NCBI GenBank assembly: GCA_964474655.1
Contig: CAYYTU010000059.1
Coordinates: forward strand, 1 to 17,813
DNA: 17,813 nucleotides
Direction of reading: 5' to 3'
Source of the DNA: CAYYTU01 sp964474655
GTDB lineage: Bacteria > Chloroflexota > Anaerolineae > B4-G1
Shown: positions 1 through 8,149 of the stretch, piece after piece
How positions within the stretch are numbered: the stretch's first letter is position 1
Layout: every line of letters begins with the position of its first letter
The notes under the pieces: model-generated
Databases searched by the model: none
Seen by the model: only the letters and a program-made list of their open reading frames with translations
Told to the model about the DNA's origin: nothing
Made by a program: the position numbers and the translations under genes

Positions 1-85
1 TGGGGTGGCAAAGTCAGATAACGCGATTTCTAGATTTGCCGACGGACTTCCTGTCAGGATGTCATTGATGACGCTTGCGATGAAT

Positions 86-90
86 GGAGG
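86..90 (+). promoter_or_regulatory. ribosome binding site deciding the addB start
   Basis: GGAGG lies 10 bases before the ATG at 101. It favours that start over the GTG at position 5, and it puts the Walker A motif close to the N terminus, as is usual in AddB. Confidence 0.6.
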
Positions 91-100
91 TGCTCACACT

Positions 101-3100
101 ATGACCACACACCTGCTTCTCGCCCCCGCAGGGGGCGGCAAGACCGCCTACCTCGTCGACGAAGCCCGCCGACTGGCCCAGGGCCTTATGGCGATGCCAC
201 GCGTGGTGGTGCCCACCCGGCTGCAGGTCCGCGCCTGGCGCCGGCGTCTGGCCGACGGGCGCGGTGTCCAGGGCGGCACGCTGGGCGTGCGCGTCGACAC
301 TTTCGACGACCTCTACCGCCAGATTCTGCACGCCAGTGGCCAGGTGATCACCCGCCTGACCGACCCGGTCCAGTTCCGCCTGCTGCGGGCCCTGCTGGAC
401 GAGGCCGATCTGACGCACTACGACGCGCTGCGGGCCGCCCCGGGCTTCGTGCAGGTGATGCGGGACCTGATCCGCGAGCTGAAGGCCGGCGGCGTCTTCC
501 CCGACGACCTGGAGGCAGCGGTGGCGGCGATGGGCGGCGGCCCCCGGCTTTCCGAACTCGTGGACCTCTACGCGGCCTACCAGCAGCGCCTGCGGCGAGA
601 GAAGTGGGCCGACTACGCTGGGATCGGCTGGCTGGCGGCCGAGACGCTGAAGCGCGAGCCCGACGTCGGCGCGGACTGGGACGCGGTCTTCGTCGACGGT
701 TTCGACGACCTGACCACGGTCCAGATCCAGGTGCTGCACCACCTCGCCGGGCGCGTGGACACGCTCACCGTCACCCTGACCGGCACCGCCGACGGCGCGG
801 CGCGTGACCTGGTCCATCAGCGCTTCAACCGCACGCGCCGACGTCTGGAGGCGGCGCTGGGCGTGGAGGCCGAACCGCTCCCCGCACCCCCCGACCTCCC
901 TGCGCCGGCCCCGGCCCTGCGCCACCTGGAGCGCTCCCTCTTCGCCGGGGACCATCCCCGCCAGCCCGACGACGGCGCCGTCACCCTGATCGCCGCGCCC
1001 GACCGCGAGGCCGAGGTGCGCGCCGCCCTGCGCTGGCTGAAGACCCGCCTGGTGCGCGACGGAATGCGCCCGGGCGAGGTCGCGCTCCTCTACCGTGATA
1101 GCAAGCCCTACCGGGCCTTCATCACCCAGACGGCGACGGAGTTCGGCCTGCCCGTCCACGTGGTCGACGGCCGCCCGCTGCGCAGCAACCCGGCGGTGGC
1201 GGCCCTGCTCGACCTGTTGCGGCTGGCCCGGCCCGGCGACGATCATCTGGCCTGGCGCAAGACCATCGAGGCGTGGCGCTCGCCTTACTTCGATTGGAGC
1301 AACGCCGCGATGGAGATCACCCCGCAGGACGCCGAGGCGCTGGACTGGGTGGCCCGCTGGGGCAGCGTGATCGGCGGACGCGAGCAGTGGGAGGAGACCT
1401 TCGAGCTGTTGACGCAGGCCGAGGAGCGCGGGGAGGCCCGCGACGAGGAGCAACGGGCGCTCCCGGACGTCCTGCCGACCGGCGAGGAGGCTGAGCGGCT
1501 TGCGGAGCAGTTCCAGCGCTTCGTGACGCTTATCACACCGCCAGCGGGCCAGCACCCCTGCCGCGACTTCGTGGCCTGGCTGGAGGATCTCATCGGCGAC
1601 GCCGATCCCCCCGAGGATGAGGAGCCGACCGCCGATCTGAGGGTGCCGCGGCAGGTACTGGACGGCCCCGAGGAGCTGGTGGAGCGCGACCTGGCGGCCC
1701 TCAACACCCTCAAGGACGTGCTGCGCGGGCTGGTCTGGGCCGAGGAGGCGGTGGGCGGCGAGCCGATGACCTTCGCAGCGTTCCTGGACGACCTGGAGGG
1801 GGCGGTGGAAGCCACCGCCTACCGCGTCCCTCGGCCCGTCGACGAGGAGGCGGTGCTGGTGGCCGACGTGGCGCAGGCCCGCGGCCTGCCCTTCCGCGCG
1901 GTAGCCGTGCTGGGGCTGGCCGAGGGCGAGTTTCCCCAGACGTTGACCGAGGACCACTTCCTGCGGGACGCCGACCGGGCTCGCCTGCGCGACGACTTCG
2001 GGCTGGCGCTGGATCTCTCGACGGAAAGCGCGGAGGCCGAGTACTTCTACGAGGCGATCACCCGCCCACGCGAGGCGCTGCTGCTGACCCGCCCGCGCAT
2101 CGCGGACAACGGCGCCCCGTGGCAGCCCTCGCCCTACTGGGAGGAAGTGCGGCGTCGGCTGGACGTGGCGCCGCAGCGCCTTATCACTCAGAGCCGCCCC
2201 GCGCCGGACGAGGCCGCCTCGTGGCCCGAGCTGGTTCAGACGCTGGCGGCCCATCCCGCCGCGGGACCCGCCTGGGCCTGGGCGAGCGAGCACCGTCCCG
2301 CGCTCCTCAGCGGGATCGAGCGGGCCCGGGCGATCCTGGCCCAGCAAAGGAGCGACGCAGACGGCGCTGGAGCCCACGACGGCGACCTGACGGCGTGGGG
2401 TAAGACCTTCGGTCAAGCCTTCGCTCCCCGGTATGTCTGGAGCGCCAGCCGCCTGGAGGCCTATCGCACCTGTCCCTACTTCTTCTTCGTGGGACGCGTG
2501 CTGGGCCTGGAGCCGCGCCAGCCCCCGACGGAGGGGCTGGACTGGCGCCAGCTGGGCAACATCTACCACCACATCTTTGAGGCGCTCTACCAGACGGTGG
2601 GGCAAGGGGCGGACCTGGCGGCCCTGCAGGATACGTTGCCGGAGGTGGCGGACGCGATCTTGGACGAGGCGCCGCAGCGAGAGCAGTTCCGGGCCACGGC
2701 CTGGTGGGAGCAGACGCGGCGGGAGATCGTGGAGAATGTGCGGCGCTCGCTGGAGGCCCTGGAGAGCCAGCCCGATGATTTCGGCTTCCATCGGGCGGAG
2801 CAGACCTTCGGCATCCCCAGAAAGTCTGGAGCGCCCCTGGACGTGCACGACGGGGACGACCGCTTCCGCCTGCGTGGCTACATCGACCGCGTGGACCGGG
2901 ACGAGGACGGGCACGTGCGCGTCATTGACTACAAAACGGCGGGCCCCAGCAGCTACACCAACAGCGCCGTTCGGGAGGGCAAGAATCTGCAGCTGCCGCT
3001 CTACGCGCTGGCGGCGCAGGAGGCCCTGCAGCTCGGCGAGGTGGTCGACGGCTTCTACTGGCACGTCCGGCACGCCAAACCGAGCCGGTTCACGCTGGCG

Positions 3101-3265
3101 GGCTTCGGCCCCCCGGAGGCCGTGGCGACGGCGGTGGCCCACGCCTGGGAGGCGGTGCGCGGCGCCCGGCGCGGCGACTTTGTGCCCCACGTGCCCGACG
3201 ACGATTGTCCCGATTACTGCCCCGCCAAGGCCTTCTGCTGGCACTTCACCCCACGAGGCTATTGA
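101..3265 (+). CDS. addB: AddB-type subunit of the AddAB helicase-nuclease
   Basis: Predicted AddB, the partner of AddA in the double-strand-break resection enzyme that loads recombinase at Chi-like sites. The 1054-residue protein has a Walker A motif at its extreme N terminus (APAGGGKT, residues 8-15). At the Walker B position it carries DGFDDL (199-204) instead of DExxD/Q, which suggests an inactive motor as known for AddB. The C-terminal RecB-like nuclease shows a His motif (H823/H824), D929 and D943-Y-K945. Four cysteines (C791, C1036, C1040, C1046) match the iron-sulfur staple of AddB, but the second pair is spaced CxxxC rather than the usual CxxC. Start: ATG at 101 follows GGAGG at 86-90. 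An in-frame GTG at 5 would add 32 residues and has no visible ribosome site. addA starts 19 bases downstream, so the two are very likely cotranscribed. Confidence 0.9.
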   Translation: MTTHLLLAPAGGGKTAYLVDEARRLAQGLMAMPRVVVPTRLQVRAWRRRLADGRGVQGGTLGVRVDTFDDLYRQILHASGQVITRLTDPVQFRLLRALLDEADLTHYDALRAAPGFVQVMRDLIRELKAGGVFPDDLEAAVAAMGGGPRLSELVDLYAAYQQRLRREKWADYAGIGWLAAETLKREPDVGADWDAVFVDGFDDLTTVQIQVLHHLAGRVDTLTVTLTGTADGAARDLVHQRFNRTRRRLEAALGVEAEPLPAPPDLPAPAPALRHLERSLFAGDHPRQPDDGAVTLIAAPDREAEVRAALRWLKTRLVRDGMRPGEVALLYRDSKPYRAFITQTATEFGLPVHVVDGRPLRSNPAVAALLDLLRLARPGDDHLAWRKTIEAWRSPYFDWSNAAMEITPQDAEALDWVARWGSVIGGREQWEETFELLTQAEERGEARDEEQRALPDVLPTGEEAERLAEQFQRFVTLITPPAGQHPCRDFVAWLEDLIGDADPPEDEEPTADLRVPRQVLDGPEELVERDLAALNTLKDVLRGLVWAEEAVGGEPMTFAAFLDDLEGAVEATAYRVPRPVDEEAVLVADVAQARGLPFRAVAVLGLAEGEFPQTLTEDHFLRDADRARLRDDFGLALDLSTESAEAEYFYEAITRPREALLLTRPRIADNGAPWQPSPYWEEVRRRLDVAPQRLITQSRPAPDEAASWPELVQTLAAHPAAGPAWAWASEHRPALLSGIERARAILAQQRSDADGAGAHDGDLTAWGKTFGQAFAPRYVWSASRLEAYRTCPYFFFVGRVLGLEPRQPPTEGLDWRQLGNIYHHIFEALYQTVGQGADLAALQDTLPEVADAILDEAPQREQFRATAWWEQTRREIVENVRRSLEALESQPDDFGFHRAEQTFGIPRKSGAPLDVHDGDDRFRLRGYIDRVDRDEDGHVRVIDYKTAGPSSYTNSAVREGKNLQLPLYALAAQEALQLGEVVDGFYWHVRHAKPSRFTLAGFGPPEAVATAVAHAWEAVRGARRGDFVPHVPDDDCPDYCPAKAFCWHFTPRGY

Positions 3266-3284
3266 CAGAGACGAGGAGACCACG

Positions 3285-6200
3285 ATGACCAACGACCTAC
3301 ATCCCATTGTCGCGCAACTATCGCCCAGCCCGGAGCAGACGCCCCCGATCCTGGCCCGCGACAGCGACGTGGCGGTCACCGCCGGGGCGGGCACAGGCAA
3401 GACCCGCACCCTGGTGGCCCGCTACCTCGCGCTGCTGGTCGACGGGCTGCCGCTGCGTAGCGTCGTCGCCATCACCTTCACCAAGAAGGCCGCCCGCGAG
3501 ATGCGCAACCGCGTGCGGGCCGAGGTGCGCCGCTACCTGGAACGGGACGACCTGTCCGACGCCGAACGGACGCGCTGGCGCGACACCTACGCCCGGCTGG
3601 ACGCCGCCCGCATCGGCACCATCCACAGCCTCTGCGCCGAGATTCTGCGCCATCACCCGGCCGAGGCCGGCATCGACCCGCGCTTCGAGATGCTGGACGA
3701 GGGCCAGATGGCGCTGCTGCAGGCCCAGGCCGTCGACGCGGCGCTGGGCTGGGCCGCCGACGATGAGCAGGCGGTCCGCCTCTTCGCCGACTTCGGCGAG
3801 CGCGATCTCCGTCAGGCCGTGTCTCGCCTGTTGGAGAAGCGCCTGGACGTGGAAGACGCCCGAGCCCAACACGGCGAGGATCTGTGGTCCGCGTGGAGAT
3901 CGCAGCTGATGGCGCCGATCCGGGCCTTCGTGGACGATCCGACCGTCCAGGCGGATTTCGCCGACCTGACCGCGCTGCGGGCCGACGGCACGTTGGACCG
4001 AGCGGAGGACGCCGGCGACCTGCTGGTACCGAATCTATGCGCCATCCTGGCGCATTGGGACGCCATCGAGGCGGCCCGCCAGGATGACGACTGGGGCACG
4101 ATCTCGCGCCGCCTGGCGCCGCTCCGCGACGTGCTCAAGCAGAAGGGGCGCAAGGCCAACTGGGCGCCCGCCCGCCCCAAGCGCGTCATCGCCGAGCTGC
4201 AGGACTGCTATGATGAGCGAGTCGCGCCGCTGGTCAAGGGCGGCATCGACCTGGCGCTGGACCGCCGCCTGGCCCAGAAGGTCGTCCCGGCGCTGCTGCG
4301 GCTCTACGACCGCGCCCAGGCCCACTACGAGCGGGCCAAGCGGACGCAGCAGGCGCTGGACTTCGACGACCTGGAATCGCAGGCGCTGCTCCTGCTCCAG
4401 ACGCATCCCGACGTGCGCACCTACTGGCGGACGCAGATCCAGGCCCTGCTGGTGGACGAGTTCCAGGACACCAACGGGCGCCAGCGCGACCTGCTGGACG
4501 TCCTCAACGGCGATCGGGACCAGCTGTTCATCGTGGGCGACGCCAAGCAGTCGATCTACCGCTTCCGCGGCGCCGACGTCTCCGTCTTCCGCGAGGAACA
4601 GAAGGCCATCGACGAGGAAGGCCGGGGATACGAGCTGGCGACTTCCTACCGGGCGCATCGGGCCCTGATCGAGAGCCTCAACGCGCTGCTTCGCCCGGTG
4701 CTGGGTGAGGAGGACCCGGAGCGGCCCTACGTCGCGCCCTTCGCTCCTCTGCAACACCACCGGGAGTTACCAGCTGCGGGCCTGACGCCGCCCTACGTCG
4801 AGCTGCATTTGGCGGTGGGCACCAAATCCGATGGGGCGCTGGAGCGGGCGGCCCAGGTGCTGGCGGCCCGCTTGAAGGCGCTGGTCGAGGAAGAGGGCGT
4901 GACGCTGGGGCAGGCCGACCCCGAGACCGGGGAGACCCACACGCGCCTCCTCGACTACGGGGACATCGCCATCCTCTGCCGCGCCTCAAACTCCTTCGCG
5001 CCCTACGAGAACGCGCTGGAGGCGGCGGGCATCCCCTTCCTCACCGTGGCCGGGCGCGGCTTCTACGACCGGCCCGAGGTGCGCGACGTGCTCAACGCGC
5101 TCCAGGCCCTGGCCGATCCCACCGACGACCTGGCGCTGGCTGGTCTGCTCCGCTCCTTCGCGATGGGACTTTCCGATATGGCGCTCTACCGCCTGCGAGA
5201 GGCCCAGCGGGCCGAGGACTATCCCTCGCTGTGGGCGATGCTCACCGAGGGCGACCTTGCGTGCCTGGAGGACGAGGCGGAGCGCGCGACCGAGGCCCGC
5301 GACCTGATCCGGCGGCTGCACCGCATGGTGGGGCGGACGCCGGTGGCCGAGGTGCTGAAAGCCTTCCTCGACGCGACCGCCTACCGCGCCGCGCTCCTGC
5401 GAGCCGGGGAGACGCGGGCGGCCCGCAACGTGGACAAGCTGCTGGCCGACGCGCACGCCAGCGAGATCGTGGGCGTCGGGGCGTTCGTGGCGTACGTGGA
5501 TGAGCTGCGGGACGTCGCCACGCGCGAGGGCGAGGCCCGGGCCATCGCCAGCGGGGCGGTGCAGGTGATGACCGTGCATCAGGCCAAGGGGCTGGAGTTC
5601 CCCGTGGTCGTCATCGGCGACGTGGCGCGCGGTAGGCCGCGGGGCGGCGGCGTGCTCATCGATCAGGAGCTGGGCGTGGTGCCGCCATTGACGGGAGAGC
5701 GGCTGGTCACCCACGCCGACGGCGCTCGCGAGGTGGAGAAGGTCAAGTCGGCCGCCTACCGCCTGGCAAAGGAGCGGGATGAGGCGCAGGAGGATGCCGA
5801 GTCGGCGCGTCTGCTCTACGTGGCGGCCACCCGGGCGCAGGAGTTGCTGATGCTCAACGGCACGGTCAGGGCGTACAAGAGGGGCGGCATCGGCACCTAC
5901 GGCTGGCTGGATCGGCTGGACGAGGCGCTCCAGTTGAGCGAGCACGCGCCGGCGTGCGATGACAACGGCGACGCTGTGCACACGTTGACCCTGGATGTGG
6001 GCGGTGAGCCGGTCCACTGCGCCCTCTACGAGCCGGAGGCCGAGCTGCCGAGCGACGTGGCGACGAGGGAGGCCCAGCCCACGGCGACGCCGCCGGACGA
6101 GCTGGCGATGGTGGAGCCGGTCGGCGCTGCGGCCCGCCAGGTGGACGAGGCGGTGCGCGACGCCGAACGCGACCCGCCGCGGCGGGTGTGGCGCGTCGTG

Positions 6201-6731
6201 CCCCGGACCGAACGGGCGTGGGCGCCCTCGTGGGTGGTGGGGCGGCTGGTCCACCTGGCCCTTGCCCACTGGCTCTTCCCCGACGACAGGGCGGTGGATT
6301 TCCACGTCTGGGCCAGGGCCGAGGCCCGCAGCTGCGGGCTGACCGATCAGGAGGAGGTGCATGACGCAGTTCAGCGCGCGGCGCGTATGCTGCAGCGGTT
6401 CCGGAGCTCGGAGCTGTATGCCGAGATGGCGGACGCCGAGCGCCGCCTGCACGAGGTGCCGTACAGCGTTTCAGATGGCGATGGCGGTGTAGAGATCGGC
6501 GTGATCGACGCGCTGTTTTGGGCCGACGGATGCTGGACGCTGGTGGAGTTCAAGACCGACCGGGTCCAGGATCCCGCTGTGCTGGAGGCGCTGCTGGCGG
6601 AGAAGGATTACGTGCCGCAGGTGGGGCGTTACTTGGCCGCGGCCGAGCAGCTGCTGGGCGAGCGCCCACGGCCCGTGCTCTGCTTCCTGAACGCGAAGGG
6701 TAGCATCCGGCGGGTTGAGGATCGGTGGTAG
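3285..6731 (+). CDS. addA: AddA-type UvrD-family helicase-nuclease
   Basis: Predicted AddA, the active 3'-5' helicase and nuclease subunit of AddAB; 1148 residues, close to the family's usual length. Visible motifs in order: Q-motif Gln18, Walker A AGAGTGKT (33-40), motif Ia with TFTKKAA near 66-72, Walker B DEFQDT (391-396), motif III GDAKQSIYRFRG (418-429), motif V beginning VQVMTVHQAKGLEF (759-772), and motif VI LYVAATRA (844-851). The C-terminal PD-(D/E)XK nuclease shows H990, D1075, E1088 and K1090 (VEFKTDR). All catalytic residues expected of an active helicase and nuclease are present. Start: ATG at 3285 with GAGGAG at 3273-3278, six bases upstream; the frame is open further upstream inside addB, but only out of frame with that gene. 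With addB it forms a two-gene operon in the order addB-addA, as in Bacillus. Confidence 0.93.
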   Translation: MTNDLHPIVAQLSPSPEQTPPILARDSDVAVTAGAGTGKTRTLVARYLALLVDGLPLRSVVAITFTKKAAREMRNRVRAEVRRYLERDDLSDAERTRWRDTYARLDAARIGTIHSLCAEILRHHPAEAGIDPRFEMLDEGQMALLQAQAVDAALGWAADDEQAVRLFADFGERDLRQAVSRLLEKRLDVEDARAQHGEDLWSAWRSQLMAPIRAFVDDPTVQADFADLTALRADGTLDRAEDAGDLLVPNLCAILAHWDAIEAARQDDDWGTISRRLAPLRDVLKQKGRKANWAPARPKRVIAELQDCYDERVAPLVKGGIDLALDRRLAQKVVPALLRLYDRAQAHYERAKRTQQALDFDDLESQALLLLQTHPDVRTYWRTQIQALLVDEFQDTNGRQRDLLDVLNGDRDQLFIVGDAKQSIYRFRGADVSVFREEQKAIDEEGRGYELATSYRAHRALIESLNALLRPVLGEEDPERPYVAPFAPLQHHRELPAAGLTPPYVELHLAVGTKSDGALERAAQVLAARLKALVEEEGVTLGQADPETGETHTRLLDYGDIAILCRASNSFAPYENALEAAGIPFLTVAGRGFYDRPEVRDVLNALQALADPTDDLALAGLLRSFAMGLSDMALYRLREAQRAEDYPSLWAMLTEGDLACLEDEAERATEARDLIRRLHRMVGRTPVAEVLKAFLDATAYRAALLRAGETRAARNVDKLLADAHASEIVGVGAFVAYVDELRDVATREGEARAIASGAVQVMTVHQAKGLEFPVVVIGDVARGRPRGGGVLIDQELGVVPPLTGERLVTHADGAREVEKVKSAAYRLAKERDEAQEDAESARLLYVAATRAQELLMLNGTVRAYKRGGIGTYGWLDRLDEALQLSEHAPACDDNGDAVHTLTLDVGGEPVHCALYEPEAELPSDVATREAQPTATPPDELAMVEPVGAAARQVDEAVRDAERDPPRRVWRVVPRTERAWAPSWVVGRLVHLALAHWLFPDDRAVDFHVWARAEARSCGLTDQEEVHDAVQRAARMLQRFRSSELYAEMADAERRLHEVPYSVSDGDGGVEIGVIDALFWADGCWTLVEFKTDRVQDPAVLEALLAEKDYVPQVGRYLAAAEQLLGERPRPVLCFLNAKGSIRRVEDRW

Positions 6732-6792
6732 CGGGTGGGCGCGTTCTGGGGTACTGATCCGGACACAACTATTAGCCGACTTTTTTTGCGCC

Positions 6793-6798
6793 AGGAGG
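6793..6798 (+). promoter_or_regulatory. strong ribosome binding site in front of an ATT start
   Basis: AGGAGG (followed by TG) is a perfect Shine-Dalgarno sequence. Six bases after it comes ATT at 6805, in frame with the kinase. GTG triplets nearer the site are out of frame. This is the main evidence for the non-standard start of the kinase gene. Confidence 0.65.
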
Positions 6799-6804
6799 TG
6801 TGTA

Positions 6805-7692
6805 ATTCTTTACGGAGGGATTGAAGCTGGTGGTACGACGTTCGTCTGTGGAGTGGGGAGCGGCCCCGAAACCCTGCAGGATCGGATCACGTTTCCCACC
6901 ACTGAGCCGGATGAGACGATTGGACGGGCTATTGCGTTCTTTGAGCCTTGGTCAGGGCAGCTGGCGTCCATAGGGATTGGTTCGTTTGGGCCGGTCGATC
7001 CGGACCCTAATTCGTCTGCTTATGGACACATCACCACGACTCCCAAGCCCGGCTGGGAGGGGACCGATATTCTGGAGCGGGTCGAATCCGCGATGGGCGT
7101 GCCCGTGGGTTTCGATACTGACGTCAACGCTGCAGCGCTGGGGGAGCATCGCTGGGGCGCGGCGCAGGATGTCGATACGTTTGTCTACCTCACTGTGGGT
7201 ACCGGCATCGGCGGCGGTGCGATGGTGGCGGGGGAGTTGCTGCACGGCCTGATGCATCCGGAGATGGGCCATCTGCGGGTGCCGCACGATCACGAGCATG
7301 ATCCATTCGAGGGTGTCTGTCCGTTCCACGGCGATTGTCTGGAGGGGCTGGCCACCGGTCCGGCGATTGAGGCCCGTTGGGGCCAGCCGGGGGAGACGCT
7401 TGCTTCCGATCATCCGGCCTGGTCGCTGGAAGCGCATTATCTGGCGCTGGAGTTGATGGCCATTATCTGCATGCTTTCACCGCAGCGCATTATCCTTGGA
7501 GGGGGCGTGATGCAGCAGCGTCAGCTCTTCCCGCTGATCCGCTCCGAAGTGCAGGAGCTGTTGAATGGCTACATCCAGGTACCGGCGATCGTGACGGAGG
7601 CGATTGACAGGTACATTGTGCCGGCCGGGCTGGGGGATGAGGCCGGCGTGTTGGGCGCGCTCGCGCTGGCGCAGCGGGCGTGCGCGGGGTAG
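6805..7692 (+). CDS. ROK-family sugar kinase (fructokinase-like), probable ATT start
   Basis: Predicted ATP-dependent hexose kinase of the ROK family, most like the zinc-containing fructokinases (YdhR/GmuE type), acting on cytosolic fructose or a related sugar. From the ATT at 6805 it has 295 residues, the family's usual length, and begins with the typical phosphate-binding turn (LYGGIEAGGT). The family's usual GGTK appears here as GGTT. The catalytic Asp is D106 in FDTDVNAAALGE. Zinc ligands are H156 and the C172-x2-H175-x2-C178 cluster (CPFHGDC). A second glycine-rich ATP loop is GTGIGGG. The only standard alternative start is a TTG at 6715, which overlaps addA, lacks a ribosome site and adds 30 residues with no family character. 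The gene converges on the - strand operon with five bases between stop codons. Its codons are less GC-biased than addAB, which suggests a separate unit. Substrate is inferred. Confidence 0.88.
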   Translation: MLYGGIEAGGTTFVCGVGSGPETLQDRITFPTTEPDETIGRAIAFFEPWSGQLASIGIGSFGPVDPDPNSSAYGHITTTPKPGWEGTDILERVESAMGVPVGFDTDVNAAALGEHRWGAAQDVDTFVYLTVGTGIGGGAMVAGELLHGLMHPEMGHLRVPHDHEHDPFEGVCPFHGDCLEGLATGPAIEARWGQPGETLASDHPAWSLEAHYLALELMAIICMLSPQRIILGGGVMQQRQLFPLIRSEVQELLNGYIQVPAIVTEAIDRYIVPAGLGDEAGVLGALALAQRACAG

Positions 7693-7697
7693 AGGGG

Positions 7698-8102
7698 CTA
7701 ATCGTCTGCGGTCGGTTCCGGCGGCGTGTAGGAGTGGTGGATGCCGCGGTCCTTCCGCTTTTTGAAGGTCTCCTCAAGCTCGTCGCTCTGTTGAGCGCCG
7801 AAGCGGTACTGAAAAGGCCACATACTGCGCCGATGGGAGATCCCCACCCGGTCGCCGTCGTGGAGCTCTAAATCACGGTCGGCCTCTACGCCAGGCAAGC
7901 TGGACAGTTTGCCGTTGACGAAGGTGATACCCTTTTCTTTGCCCGGCAGCTCCAGGTAGTCTAACAGGTCCTGCATTGTGCTCTTAGTCGGTAGCTCCAG
8001 GTGGAGTTCCGCGTGGCTGCCTTGACTTTTATCCCCGGCGTAACGCGCGACCGGCCCATACAGCCAGACTTCGACTTGAATCGTATCGCTTGTCTCGTTC
8101 AT
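7698..8102 (-). CDS. MoaD/ThiS-like ubiquitin-fold protein without C-terminal Gly-Gly
   Basis: A 134-residue protein whose first 88 residues look like a beta-grasp (ubiquitin-like) domain of the MoaD/ThiS kind: a first strand near IQVEVWLYGPVA (8-19), VNGK at 62-65 and the closing DGDRVGI at 82-88. Sulfur carriers of this family normally end in Gly-Gly soon after that strand. Here the chain continues for 46 residues, with an aromatic patch (MWPFQYRFGA, 94-103) and a charged, proline-containing end, so activation by adenylation at the C terminus is not expected unless the protein is processed. The ATG at 8102 has AAGGAG six bases upstream. It is the last gene of the cvpA-like/mutS2 operon, 47 bases after mutS2. 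No moa or thi gene is visible nearby. The fold call is likely; the function is unknown. Confidence 0.72.
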   Translation of the reverse strand: MNETSDTIQVEVWLYGPVARYAGDKSQGSHAELHLELPTKSTMQDLLDYLELPGKEKGITFVNGKLSSLPGVEADRDLELHDGDRVGISHRRSMWPFQYRFGAQQSDELEETFKKRKDRGIHHSYTPPEPTADD

Positions 8103-8149
8103 CGTCCGCTCCTTACTCTCAAATGCCTTCTACAATCAGGTCGTCGAGG

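Noticed and set aside
62..3409. A very long antisense frame (over 1100 codons) opposite addB
   Set aside because: It mirrors addB, has no recognisable domain and is rich in Arg, Gly, Gln and His. It is open because the high GC content removes stop codons. addB on the other strand has clear motifs.
4986..6452. Long antisense frame opposite addA
   Set aside because: It is a shadow of addA caused by GC-rich codons; no motif, no ribosome site.
6732..6804. Possible terminator between addA and the ROK kinase (T run at about 6780-6787)
   Set aside because: No stable GC stem directly precedes the T run.
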